A stretch of 40,627 bases of DNA from positions 1 to 40,627 of the forward strand of contig JAJRQZ010000053.1 of assembly GCA_024279935.1 (NCBI GenBank). Reading direction: 5' to 3'. The notes below the pieces were generated by a model that made no database searches, was not told the origin of the DNA, and was given only the letters and a program-made list of their open reading frames with translations. Positions 25,925 through 35,365 of this stretch are shown here, one piece after another. The DNA is from Bacteroidota bacterium (GTDB lineage Bacteria; Bacteroidota; Bacteroidia; Bacteroidales; F082). How positions within the stretch are numbered: the stretch's first letter is position 1; each line of letters starts with the position of its first letter. The position numbers were made by a program, and so were the translations under genes.

Positions 25925-28708
25925 TCATCTTAAAACGGTAACAGTACCGCTTTCTTCTTGTTGTTCGCTTCCGGGCCCCTCGATACGGAACTGATAGTTC
26001 ACCTTCCACACATAAGTGCCCAAAGGAACGGTTTTGCCATTTAAGGTCCCGTCCCAATGTTCGTTCTGGTCGTTTGTGGAAAAAATCATCTGCCCCCAGC
26101 GGTTGAATATTTTCAATTCAAAAAAACCGGGCTTCCCTGATGTTATTACTCCAAATTCATCATTTTCGCTATCCCCGTTCGGGCTAAACGCATTGGGGAC
26201 GGCAAAGATAAATTGCTCGGTGATTTTAACTGTTACCGAATCGCAATTGCTTTCCCCGCATTGGTTTGTCCATCTTGCAAAATAAATTGTCGTATTTTCA
26301 GGCCGGAAAATATTCAATGCGGTTTGCTTGCCTAATTGGATGCCGTTGCACGAGTCTGTTGTCCAGATGATTTCGTCGCCACTGCCGCCAAAGGCTTCAA
26401 GGTCGATATAAAGCTCGTCTAAAATGTTGAGCGAATCAGGTGTTGCCGTCAAAGAAGAAGGCACCTGCGGAAGTGGGCTTATCGCGATACCCCCTGAGCT
26501 TAAAATCAAATCTGGGTAAAACCCGAACTTGTTCCTGACAACTGACTTTGGCAAAAACCCCACATCTGATTGCCCCGCTTGTTTTGCTACGAAGTTCATT
26601 TTGAAGATAAAGCCGCTGTCGATACTTTTACCGCCGTTTTCGCTCCACCAAACATATATTGAATCGTTTGAGCTGCTATATTCCAGGCTGCTCAGCTCGC
26701 TACGCACATCTCCTATATCATTAAACTGGAGCAGACTGCCATCATAGGTAAACATCAAATATAAGCTATCAATCAATATGAAGCTATAGACGCTGCAAGC
26801 AATGGATAATGAATCGCTTACGCATACTGCCGCAGAAGTTGTTTCGGCGATGAAGGCCGGCGACTTAACTACTTTCAAAACGGCGGACGAACTTGTGGCC
26901 GGCATACATTTGCCTTCGAGCAAGCATCGGTATTGATATAGGTTCATACTGGAATCAACATTGCTTACGGCAAGAGTGTTTGTCAGTGCCCCGCCATAGG
27001 TAGCATCATCAACTATGTTGGCCCAGCTTGTCCCGTTGTCTGTGCTTAGCTGCCATTGAAAGGATGTGTTGTATAAGCCATCAACCTTAAAAATGGCTGT
27101 TTGCCCTGTTTCAATCAAGGTGTCGCGCGGGTTTATGGTGATGGATATCAGTGGTAACACAACTATCTTTACACTGTCGCTGGGCGTAGTAACGAAACCG
27201 TCGTTCACTTCAACATAATATGTGGTGTTCTCAACAGGTGAAACGCTCAATGATGTTTCGCTGCCAACATGATTGAAGCCCGGTGGAACTGATGTCCATG
27301 TGGATACATAGTTACCCGACCCGCCTTCTATAGTTAATAGAATATCAGTTGATTCGCCCAAACAAATTGTGTCGGGCAAGGCAACTATCGAAAGCAGGCT
27401 TAAGGGACCGCCGCTAACTTTTATTGTAAGCGTATCTTCATCGTTACATTGCGAACCTTCGTCCAGGACGGCAAAAGTGAAAAGTGTTGAGTTTTGTAAC
27501 AATACTGTTTCCGGATCCTGAACCAAGGGGTCCTGAAGTAGGTTGCCGGGCACCCATTGGAAGCTCAAAGGGCCCGGACTGCCATCCATGAAACCATGTA
27601 GTACAGTTGTCGTCCCGTAAGGGATAATAGTTTGGTCCGCTGTTAGTTGTGCCGTAGGCCCCTGCTTTACGTTTATTGTTTTCATAGTAGTGTCGGAGGA
27701 GCATGCTTCTATTACCCAAAGTTTTACGGATTTTAACCCACCGCTCGCCCACTGTAACTCATAAGGGCCCTGGCCTGAACCGGAAATTATTGTCGCGCTA
27801 CCGAAATCCCAATGGTATTCGGCAGTGTCGGAGGCAGTCCCGGTGTAGTTTATAATTGCCGTATCAAACGAGCATATCCCGACAGGTATTTCAAATGCTG
27901 ACGTCGGGACCTCGTTGACGAAAACAGTACAACTATCGTAATAGTAGGTCACTTTGTTGAAATTTATATCATCGAGGGAGAAATCATTTCCGTTGGAGGC
28001 CGTATTTTGGTTTATTATGCTTATGGTTGCCGAATTCGATGTCCCGGAATTCCATGTCTCGAAAAACCGTTTCCACACACATATAATACTGCTTGCATTG
28101 AAAGGGTCGCCAAGCAGGGTGCCATTGATCTTGAATTGAAGTATGGCAGGGCTAATAGGCGACAGGCTGGCTACCCACGTTGAAAACTCGTATTCGGTGT
28201 TTTGTTCAATGCCTGTAATTGTCTCGCTCCAGACAACGACATTTGACTGACCTGCCCCGTTGATGGCCATAAAATTACCTGTTCCTGTGGTATGGTCATA
28301 ATCGCAGGTAAAATTGTTATGATTATAGCTAGCGTCAGTGGTTATTGCATAAGTTCCTTCATTCCATATTCCGTTAGGGCCGGGGCTATATACATAATCG
28401 CTTGTAAATCCGGTATTGCCGCTCTCAAAATCACCGTTTACAACAAGGTTAACCAAGCTGACCGACCTTCCTTCCAAAGTGTAAACTGTTGTGTCAGAGG
28501 GCGTAACAGTCGGGGTTAATATGTTTGGGTTACTGATTGTCGGGTCGTTGGGCACTGAAGTCCAGGTGTAGGTGTACATGGCCGGGCCTGAGCCTTGAAG
28601 CATTATTGTTTCGCCAACGCAAATTGTTGAATCGGGGCCTGCGTCAATTTGTGCCATGGCCGTAATTGTTGCAAGCAAAAAAATCGATAAAAAGAAATAT
28701 CTTCGCAT
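25925..28708 (-). CDS. T9SS type B cargo with cohesin-like and PKD/Ig-like domains
   Basis: A 927-residue secreted protein. It has a signal peptide (1-20, ending AMAQ), an Ig-like domain opening AGPDSTICVGET (about 22-85), a carbohydrate-binding-like jelly roll with NGDFESG (about 87-255), PKD-like and Ig-like domains (about 260-620), a segment of about 120 residues (625-745) resembling cohesin-type beta-sandwiches (SLYLMFTYDGSLLQF, SGFIFKMNF), another Ig-like repeat, and a C-terminal type B sorting domain (about 835-927) with FAVPNAFSPNGDSENDEF and IFNRWGQMIF. Type B domains typically attach or release cargo through PorV/PorP-type partners; no porP-like gene is adjacent. The function as a surface adhesin is inferred. 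Confidence 0.88.
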   Translation of the reverse strand: MRRYFFLSIFLLATITAMAQIDAGPDSTICVGETIMLQGSGPAMYTYTWTSVPNDPTISNPNILTPTVTPSDTTVYTLEGRSVSLVNLVVNGDFESGNTGFTSDYVYSPGPNGIWNEGTYAITTDASYNHNNFTCDYDHTTGTGNFMAINGAGQSNVVVWSETITGIEQNTEYEFSTWVASLSPISPAILQFKINGTLLGDPFNASSIICVWKRFFETWNSGTSNSATISIINQNTASNGNDFSLDDINFNKVTYYYDSCTVFVNEVPTSAFEIPVGICSFDTAIINYTGTASDTAEYHWDFGSATIISGSGQGPYELQWASGGLKSVKLWVIEACSSDTTMKTINVKQGPTAQLTADQTIIPYGTTTVLHGFMDGSPGPLSFQWVPGNLLQDPLVQDPETVLLQNSTLFTFAVLDEGSQCNDEDTLTIKVSGGPLSLLSIVALPDTICLGESTDILLTIEGGSGNYVSTWTSVPPGFNHVGSETSLSVSPVENTTYYVEVNDGFVTTPSDSVKIVVLPLISITINPRDTLIETGQTAIFKVDGLYNTSFQWQLSTDNGTSWANIVDDATYGGALTNTLAVSNVDSSMNLYQYRCLLEGKCMPATSSSAVLKVVKSPAFIAETTSAAVCVSDSLSIACSVYSFILIDSLYLMFTYDGSLLQFNDIGDVRSELSSLEYSSSNDSIYVWWSENGGKSIDSGFIFKMNFVAKQAGQSDVGFLPKSVVRNKFGFYPDLILSSGGIAISPLPQVPSSLTATPDSLNILDELYIDLEAFGGSGDEIIWTTDSCNGIQLGKQTALNIFRPENTTIYFARWTNQCGESNCDSVTVKITEQFIFAVPNAFSPNGDSENDEFGVITSGKPGFFELKIFNRWGQMIFSTNDQNEHWDGTLNGKTVPLGTYVWKVNYQFRIEGPGSEQQEESGTVTVLR

Positions 28709-28727
28709 TATTCCCGGCTTTGTTCGG

Positions 28728-28735
28728 CAAATTTA
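28728..28735 (-). promoter_or_regulatory. -7 promoter element of the type B cargo gene
   Basis: TAAATTTG on the minus strand matches TAnnTTTG, 19 bases before the ATG at 28708. Confidence 0.5.
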
Positions 28736-28879
28736 ATGAAATTTAAAGGAGTTTGGCTTATTAGCCTCATATTAAAAGAGCTTAATTTCCTGAGTTTAAC
28801 ATAAAAGTTAATATGTATTTAATCAATAAATGTTCTTATTTGTAAGATGTTCGCTTTTCGCTATTTTAAAAAAAATCAC

Positions 28880-28887
28880 TACATTTG
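28880..28887 (+). promoter_or_regulatory. -7 promoter element of the sigma factor gene
   Basis: TACATTTG matches TAnnTTTG and lies 39 bases before the ATG at 28927, in the 218-base divergent region shared with the type B cargo gene. Confidence 0.5.
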
Positions 28888-28926
28888 GAATTTCCGGACA
28901 CGCTATGACCATATAAAAGTTTTTAT

Positions 28927-29700
28927 ATGAAAGATAAAAGTTTGCTCAAAAGGTTGTTTTCCCGGGGGGGGGAATCGGAAAAAGCATGGAAGGACTTTCT
29001 TCGACTATACTCTAAGCTGATATTAAAGATTATTTGGAAGTTTACAAACGATTATGACCAGGTAATGAATGAGTACTTGTTCGTATGTAATAGCTTATGC
29101 TGCGAAAACTTTAAACTACTACACAAATTTAATTTGTCCCGAACAAATAATCAGCCGCGGTTTTCTTGTTGGCTGTCAACAGTAGTCCGGAATCTATGCA
29201 TTGACTGGCACAGGAAAACCTATGGAAGAAGATATTTGCCAAAGGCATTAACAAAAATGGATTTGTTCGAGAAAAGGGTTTTCGACCTTTACTACCGATT
29301 GGATTACGGCATAAATGAAATTGAAAACATACTGCGGGCGGAAAACAACGGACGCTATTCCATCGGACAAATAATTGCGAATATAGAAGATGTGTGTGCC
29401 GATAAAAAACAGCTTTCCTTTTTTTACCGAAAAAACGCAATCCTCCTGGTTGAGTTTGATGATAGCAAAGCCTATAAGGCATATCAGGATAAATTTGTTG
29501 ACGAAAGAAGGGAGATAAAAGAAAACATAGGGAATCTAATCTCTACCTTGCCTCCCTTAAACCGGATATTGGTACAATTAAAATATTGGGAAGGCATGTC
29601 GGGCATAGAGATTGCAAGACTGCTTAACGTAAATCAGAGAAAAGTTTATCACATACTTACGAATAGCCTTAAGATACTCAAAGACAGGGTGGTATTGTGA
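28927..29700 (+). CDS. Sigma-70 family factor, ECF-like, with long inter-domain region
   Basis: A 257-residue putative sigma factor. Sigma region 2 is visible at about residues 18-98, ending FSCWLSTVVRNLCIDWHRK. Region 4 is at about 205-257, with LPPLNRILVQLKYWEGMSGIEIARLLNVN and a helix-turn-helix. ECF factors usually run 160-200 residues; the roughly 105-residue middle here is long and contains FEKRVFDLYYRL, which itself resembles part of a region 4. A G9 tract (28964-28972) spans codons 13-16, and slippage there would truncate the protein. No anti-sigma gene is adjacent; two T9SS cargo genes follow on the same strand. The targets are unknown. Confidence 0.8.
   Translation: MKDKSLLKRLFSRGGESEKAWKDFLRLYSKLILKIIWKFTNDYDQVMNEYLFVCNSLCCENFKLLHKFNLSRTNNQPRFSCWLSTVVRNLCIDWHRKTYGRRYLPKALTKMDLFEKRVFDLYYRLDYGINEIENILRAENNGRYSIGQIIANIEDVCADKKQLSFFYRKNAILLVEFDDSKAYKAYQDKFVDERREIKENIGNLISTLPPLNRILVQLKYWEGMSGIEIARLLNVNQRKVYHILTNSLKILKDRVVL
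28964..28972 (+). repeat. G9 homopolymer inside the sigma factor gene
   Basis: Nine consecutive G, the longest G or C run I noticed in the window, lies within the coding region encoding Arg-Gly-Gly near residue 13. Such tracts are prone to slippage and to sequencing error. Confidence 0.9.
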
Positions 29701-29790
29701 TATTTAGAAAGCCGTATTTGAATAATTTTCACCGGATGTGGTAAAAAGCCTCCCGGAAGCCGTATATTATTATTAAAGTTGTTATTATTA

Positions 29791-29805
29791 AAAAAGGAGG
29801 TGGAA
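29791..29805 (+). promoter_or_regulatory. Strong Shine-Dalgarno deciding the start of the BNR gene
   Basis: AAAAAGGAGG (29791-29800) precedes ATG 29806 by five bases. The frame opens at TTG 29779, but this ribosome site fixes the start at 29806. Such a site is uncommon in Bacteroidota. Confidence 0.75.
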
Positions 29806-32307
29806 ATGTTAATTGCACGAATAATTCAAAAAAAGTTTATAGGTGTTTTCTGCTTGATGATGCTACTGGCATCCACAATGTATGCCCAGTGGGTAAATAT
29901 CGGTCCGGGCGGCGGGAGCGACCTTCAGAGTATTGCGGTTAACCCTGCTGATCCTGATATCGTTTATGTCGGGGGCGATATTGAGGGGATATTCAAGAGT
30001 GCCGACGGCGGTGCGTCATGGACGAACATCAATTCCAACCTTGCCTCTGATTCCTGGACTGCCGATGTTTATTGGACTAATGATATTGAATTTGATTTGT
30101 CGGACGATACTTATAATACCTTGTTCTTATGTACTGCTGTCGCCCTTTTTAAAACAACGAACGAAGGTTTGTCATGGCAGAAGGTCTTTCCTTCCGAGAT
30201 TGCTTCAGAGGATGATTTCGTATCAGTTTATTCCTTGGGGCAGAACCCGGCCAATACCAATGAATTGTTTGTGGGGACCGAAGGAAGAGGTTTTTTCAAG
30301 TCGTCGGACTATGGCTCCACATGGCAGGAATTAAATGTTCCGCTATCCGATGAGGCAATTGTTTATGGGACATCCGTTGCCGAAAACGGGGATGTCTTCA
30401 TCGGTACAACCGAAGGTTTTTTCATATCGACTGACGGTGGGGCAAACTGGACGGCAAAAAACAATGGTTTGCCGCATACAACTATATGGAATTTAAAGAT
30501 TTATGAGGACAATGGACAACGAAGCTTGTTTGTAAGCCTTCCCACAACAGGAACGGAGGGTGATGTCAACTCTTTTAAAGGTGGGCTGTACAAAAGTACT
30601 GATGATGGTGACAATTGGCTTGACATAAGCGGAAACCTTCCGAAAATGCAGTCCGACGGCTTGTTTTATTATTATTGGAAGTTTACGTTTAGCGCTGATG
30701 ACCCTGACTTAATGTATATTGGCACCTCGGTAAGTTATCCGGAGGAAGGATATGATGCCTATGAGGATTGGGGTGTTTACAAAACCACTGACGGTGGGCT
30801 TAACTGGACGAGGTCCGACATAAACCTCAGTCCTGGCTGGATGGCCGCTCCGTTTTTTGATGAGCGGCACGCTCTTGTACTGGCCATGGCCCCAAGCAAT
30901 ACAGATGTTGTATATTGGGGAAGGGACTGGATGAACAAGACTACCGACGGCGGTAACAACTGGACACAAATCTATACTACACAGGTAGGCGATGCATGGA
31001 AAAGTACCGGTTTTGAATTGATGATAGCGGAAGATATTGCTTTCTCGCCCTCGAATACGAATAAAATATTTGTCGGTTACGATGATATGGGGCCTTTCCG
31101 TTCCGATGACGCCGCAAATAGCTTCATATTGCTCGATGCTACTATGGATCCTTACGATGGTTATGATGCAGCAAAAAATATTTATATCGATCCCTCTAAC
31201 GGTGATATCTATATGTGCAGGTACGATGGCATGGGCTCGGCAATGAACAATGGGTTTTCTTTAGGGAGGATTTATAAGAGTACTGACGATGGCGCCAGCA
31301 TGAGTGATATATCAAACGGTTTTCCTGATGGCCAACCATTTCTCGCCGTTGATTTTAGCAGCGGTACGGCAGGCAACCGTGTTTTATATGCCACATCTTT
31401 CGGAAATGGGGTTTTCAAGTCAACCAACAGCGGTGCCTCATGGACGGAAATCGACAATGGACTGGGAGATGATGCCCTGGCGGCCTGGCTTATTTTGTTG
31501 AATCCAAATAATCCCTCCGAATTGTACGTGGGCATAAATCAGCTGGGCGATGGAGGGGCTGTTTATAAATCTGCGGATGCCGGGGGCAGCTGGAACAAGC
31601 TTGCTGATTTTCCTGCCTATGACGTGTTATGCCTGCAATACGATGCCGCTAATGATGTTGTTTATGCGGGTGCCACCGAAAATTATGACTGGAGCATCGT
31701 GGGCGGTATATTTAAATCGGCTGATGCCGGGGATAACTGGAGTAAGATATCCGATCTTGCCAGAGTGGTGGATATTGCCATAAACCCCGATGACCCCGAT
31801 ATTATTTACGCCGCTGCACAGTCGTGGTACGCTGTTTGGCAACCTGATTATCATCCTGGAGTTTACAAGAGCGTTGATGCCGGTGACAGCTGGGTAAATA
31901 TAACCGGGAACCTTGCAAATACGCTTGTAACCTTTGTTAAGCTGAACCCGAATAATACCGACCAGCTTTTTGTTGGTACTGCCGGTTGTGGCCTCTGGGT
32001 GAATGATGATGCAACTTCCATAAACCAAGCTTCTGTTAATAGTTCTTTGGACCAAGCAGCTCGAAACTTCCCCAACCCTTTTTATGATATTACATCGATT
32101 AACTATAAGCTTAATTATAAAAGCAATGTACTAATAAAAATTTATGATTTAAACGGTAATGATATTGCAACTCTTGTTAACGAAGTGCAGACTGCCGGAA
32201 ATCACAGCGTATTGTTTGACGGGTCCGGTTTGCCTTCAGGCATATATTATTGCAACTTAATTGTCAACGGTGCATCTAACCTTGGCAAAATGCTATTGAT
32301 CAAATAG
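29806..32307 (+). CDS. T9SS type A cargo with twelve BNR/Asp-box repeats
   Basis: An 833-residue secreted protein. A signal peptide (1-28, ending MYAQ) is followed by a long beta-propeller region with twelve Asp-box motifs of the form S-x-D-x-G-x-x-W at about residues 65, 116, 166, 207, 264, 326, 379, 492, 539, 589, 638 and 689; the eighth has lost its tryptophan. The spacing suggests two propellers, as in GH74-like or sortilin-like folds, but I cannot assign catalytic residues. A type A sorting domain starts near residue 754 with NFPNPFYDITSINYKL. It lies 105 bases after the sigma factor gene and 41 bases before the metalloprotease gene. Substrate binding to glycans or proteins is inferred. 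Confidence 0.88.
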   Translation: MLIARIIQKKFIGVFCLMMLLASTMYAQWVNIGPGGGSDLQSIAVNPADPDIVYVGGDIEGIFKSADGGASWTNINSNLASDSWTADVYWTNDIEFDLSDDTYNTLFLCTAVALFKTTNEGLSWQKVFPSEIASEDDFVSVYSLGQNPANTNELFVGTEGRGFFKSSDYGSTWQELNVPLSDEAIVYGTSVAENGDVFIGTTEGFFISTDGGANWTAKNNGLPHTTIWNLKIYEDNGQRSLFVSLPTTGTEGDVNSFKGGLYKSTDDGDNWLDISGNLPKMQSDGLFYYYWKFTFSADDPDLMYIGTSVSYPEEGYDAYEDWGVYKTTDGGLNWTRSDINLSPGWMAAPFFDERHALVLAMAPSNTDVVYWGRDWMNKTTDGGNNWTQIYTTQVGDAWKSTGFELMIAEDIAFSPSNTNKIFVGYDDMGPFRSDDAANSFILLDATMDPYDGYDAAKNIYIDPSNGDIYMCRYDGMGSAMNNGFSLGRIYKSTDDGASMSDISNGFPDGQPFLAVDFSSGTAGNRVLYATSFGNGVFKSTNSGASWTEIDNGLGDDALAAWLILLNPNNPSELYVGINQLGDGGAVYKSADAGGSWNKLADFPAYDVLCLQYDAANDVVYAGATENYDWSIVGGIFKSADAGDNWSKISDLARVVDIAINPDDPDIIYAAAQSWYAVWQPDYHPGVYKSVDAGDSWVNITGNLANTLVTFVKLNPNNTDQLFVGTAGCGLWVNDDATSINQASVNSSLDQAARNFPNPFYDITSINYKLNYKSNVLIKIYDLNGNDIATLVNEVQTAGNHSVLFDGSGLPSGIYYCNLIVNGASNLGKMLLIK

Positions 32308-32348
32308 TTGATAAAAGATATCTTTCACTTAAATAAATTAATAATGCT

Positions 32349-35192
32349 ATGAAATTATTCAAGTCCTTATTTATAACTTATTCGTTTTTTGCGACTTTGC
32401 TGATGTGCTCTGATGCTTATGCACAAACAACCGATATGCATTCCTGTCTGGAAAGGTCAAAGAGCAACATTTCTGAGCCCAATCTCGACTCTACTTATAT
32501 AATTTCTGATTTTATTATCAAGTATTCGCTTTTGACGAGCGATGCGGTAAACGGGATTCCCTCGACCGACGACGATGCTGACGGAGTACCTGATTTCGTG
32601 AACTTCGTGGCTAGCTCATTAGTGGATGTTTACGCAAAACTCATTGATACCACGCAGTTTACGGATTATGTTAAGTATAACCGACCGCCATATAGAACAG
32701 AAAGCGGTAGTTATTATTATTTATATATTAAACGTTTGGATAATTCATATGCGGGAGTAACTCAGAACTATCACTTTTATGGCGATAATCCATGGACGGA
32801 ACAGATTGAAAAAAATTCTTATTCTTCACTTATTTATTTAAACAACAAACTGGATAGCCTGTCTGACAATGGTTTTACGCTTGAGAATAAAATCAAAAAT
32901 GTTGTCGCTCACGAATTTTTCCATGAAATACAATTGGGATACGATTATTATGCCAATTATTGGCTTTTGGAAGCAACAGCAACCTGGACTGAGACTTATG
33001 TTTATCCTGATATTCAGGCTAATAAGCCCTTGGTATCCTCATTTCTAAACTACAGTCATTATCCGCTAAATATAAAAGCCGCAGACACATTGGATAAAAA
33101 CTATAAAGACCATTGGTACTCCGACTGGATATTTTTTCAGTACATCAGTGAGCATACCGATAACAAAGTAATCAAAAGCATTTTCGACTATACAATTGAA
33201 AAACACCAATATCAGCGTGATTCTTCAGATGTTTCTATTGAGTCTATTAGGGATGCCCTCAATGATTACGGATCGGATGTAACCTTAGATAGGGAATTTA
33301 AACGTTTCGGGATTGCCAATGTAGTAAAGGATTATGCACCTTATAATTATAACGAGCCTTCGATTATCCCTGCCTCCAAGGATGAATGGTTTACAAGTTA
33401 TTTTACCTTTACCTCAGGTCGCCATTTCGATATAAACAGACTGAGCATTAATTATCACAGGATAGCAATACCGAAAATCGGGAATAATCCCATTAAGCTT
33501 ACATTTACCGAGCCCACTGACGATACTATATCTGCCATGGTCTATACATTCTCCGGCCTTACAAAAAACATCACTCCCCTGCTCAAGGATAGCACATTGA
33601 CGATATATGTCCCTTCAGCCCTTGATGATATAATAGTTATAGTTACTAATTCCTCGAAAGCTGATGTTAAATCCATACTTGGGGGGATGGAGCAGAAGTC
33701 ATATAAATTGGATGTTGAGATGGATGCCTCGCTTATACTTTTAAAGGACTATCAAAACTCAAATGTCTCGCTTATAAATAATTTCTCTTATAATGACGAA
33801 GCCCTCATGTGGGTTGAGGAAAATGGTTGGACTTACTCGCTGTCAACGGTTTATTTTGCTGATAGTTTTAATAAGTTTGGAAAGGGCGACCTTGACCATG
33901 GCAATGCTTATGCTGAGCTTTCTAGTTTGAGCAACGACGACGACCAAATGATTTATGCTTATGAGAGCTATAACAAATACGATGCGGATGATTCACTGAT
34001 CATTATGGCCACAAGTAAAAAATTTAATTTTAACGAACCGGTTTTGAAGCAGCGGCTTTCTTACCCGGCGGATCCGGGAACAGTGCTTCAATTAGGCATC
34101 GCAGATAAAAAAGCGTATTATGCGATAGAAAACAGTGGTTTCCCCTATGATACTTATGATGTTTGGAAATACGACCTGACAACAAAACAAAGGACAAAAA
34201 TCACAAATGCCGGGCAAGGACCTGATGTAACCAGCAATACATTTATCGCCAATAATAATTTTCTCGTCTGGGAAAGGTTCATCCCTAAGTGGCAAAATGC
34301 CGATACACTGGAAACCAGGGAAATATGGTTATATGATGATGACAATTCAATACTAAAGAGGGTATTTAGCATTCATGATCAAATAACACGGATAGATTGG
34401 CTCAGCAGTTCAAATCAGTATGTTGCATGGTCTTATATGGTTGAAAGTGATGATGATTTTCAGCGTGAGATGGTAATTTATGATATTGACCAGAATGGCT
34501 TTTATTATATTGATAACTACAATGGCGCACTTAAAATAACCACTAATGGTGATAAGGTTGCTTTTTACGATTCTACCGAAACCAATCTTATTATTTGGAA
34601 AAAGGATAATATCGAAACTATTAGCGGTATGGAGGGAGAAGATTTTTTCCTTGGTAATAGTTCCATTGGCTGGTTTAAGCAAATTGATGACGGTTATGGG
34701 GAGAAAATGGCTTTTCACAGCCGGGACTTAACAACCGATATTGAGAAATCTTATACAACCGAGGCCTATCCTATGCCGGAGATAATTGTGCTGGGTTATT
34801 TGGACGGCATTTTTTATTATGAGAAAACAGATGGCAATTTTCCCGAAGGTGTTTATAAACTGAATATGAACTCCCTTGGGACAAGTATTGCCGAAGACAG
34901 TGCTGCCGCAACAATTAGTAAGCTGACTTTAAGGCAAAATTACCCGAACCCGTTTAGTTCTCATACAACTATTAGTTATAATCTTCCGCTTTCAAGCAAT
35001 GTTACGCTTGAGGTTTACGATATTACGGGCAGGATAGTGGCAAGATTGGCAAGTAAGCGGCAAAGTGCCGGAGATTACGAATTCCGATTCGATGCTTCAA
35101 ATATGGCATCAGGTGTTTATACATATAAACTTGTTGCCTACAATGATAAAGGGGTATTTGTCCAATCGAGAAAGATGTTGATACAGAGATAA
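32349..35192 (+). CDS. T9SS-secreted MXAN_6640-like putative metalloprotease
   Basis: A 947-residue secreted protein. It has a signal peptide (1-26, ending AYAQ), then a DDDADGVPDFVN segment (about 75-90) of Ca-binding type, and the zinc motif HEFFH at residues 188-192. WLLEATATWTE follows (E208 or E215 as a possible third ligand), a pattern of the MXAN_6640-type putative metalloproteases. A long middle region of about 400 residues looks like a beta-propeller, and the type A sorting domain begins near residue 860 with LRQNYPNPFSSHTTISYNL. The ATG at 32349 overlaps a two-codon ORF (ATG CTA TGA, 32344-32352). It is probably co-transcribed with the BNR gene; proteolysis of external protein is inferred. 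Confidence 0.85.
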   Translation: MKLFKSLFITYSFFATLLMCSDAYAQTTDMHSCLERSKSNISEPNLDSTYIISDFIIKYSLLTSDAVNGIPSTDDDADGVPDFVNFVASSLVDVYAKLIDTTQFTDYVKYNRPPYRTESGSYYYLYIKRLDNSYAGVTQNYHFYGDNPWTEQIEKNSYSSLIYLNNKLDSLSDNGFTLENKIKNVVAHEFFHEIQLGYDYYANYWLLEATATWTETYVYPDIQANKPLVSSFLNYSHYPLNIKAADTLDKNYKDHWYSDWIFFQYISEHTDNKVIKSIFDYTIEKHQYQRDSSDVSIESIRDALNDYGSDVTLDREFKRFGIANVVKDYAPYNYNEPSIIPASKDEWFTSYFTFTSGRHFDINRLSINYHRIAIPKIGNNPIKLTFTEPTDDTISAMVYTFSGLTKNITPLLKDSTLTIYVPSALDDIIVIVTNSSKADVKSILGGMEQKSYKLDVEMDASLILLKDYQNSNVSLINNFSYNDEALMWVEENGWTYSLSTVYFADSFNKFGKGDLDHGNAYAELSSLSNDDDQMIYAYESYNKYDADDSLIIMATSKKFNFNEPVLKQRLSYPADPGTVLQLGIADKKAYYAIENSGFPYDTYDVWKYDLTTKQRTKITNAGQGPDVTSNTFIANNNFLVWERFIPKWQNADTLETREIWLYDDDNSILKRVFSIHDQITRIDWLSSSNQYVAWSYMVESDDDFQREMVIYDIDQNGFYYIDNYNGALKITTNGDKVAFYDSTETNLIIWKKDNIETISGMEGEDFFLGNSSIGWFKQIDDGYGEKMAFHSRDLTTDIEKSYTTEAYPMPEIIVLGYLDGIFYYEKTDGNFPEGVYKLNMNSLGTSIAEDSAAATISKLTLRQNYPNPFSSHTTISYNLPLSSNVTLEVYDITGRIVARLASKRQSAGDYEFRFDASNMASGVYTYKLVAYNDKGVFVQSRKMLIQR

Positions 35193-35217
35193 TTAATCAA
35201 TACAAAAAGGCTAAATC

Positions 35218-35252
35218 ACGGTATAATAGACAACAAGGGAACCGTTTTTTTA
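35218..35252 (+). terminator. Weak hairpin plus T7 after the metalloprotease gene
   Basis: ACGGT (35218-35222) can pair with ACCGT (35241-35245), followed by a run of seven T. The stem is short and its loop long. It lies in the 173-base convergent gap before pntB. Confidence 0.4.
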
Positions 35253-35365
35253 TGTGGCTGCCATTGCAGTTTCATGCCCTGTGATTTCAATAACAGTGTT
35301 TTGACTCGTCCTGAATTTAGTTTGCACTTTATTTTTAATCCTAAATACAGTTACTGTCGTTATTC

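Noticed and set aside
29129-29482. Minus-strand ORF opposite the sigma factor
   Set aside because: It is a shadow of a well-supported + strand gene, with no promoter, no ribosome site and low-complexity-free but unrecognisable protein.
29806-32307. GH74 xyloglucanase
   Set aside because: The Asp-box propeller fits in general, but I cannot locate the catalytic aspartates with confidence, and such repeats are common in non-enzymatic proteins.
32344-32352. Two-codon ORF ATG CTA TGA overlapping the metalloprotease start as a control element
   Set aside because: A single such overlap is easily due to chance in AT-rich DNA, and no ribosome site precedes it.
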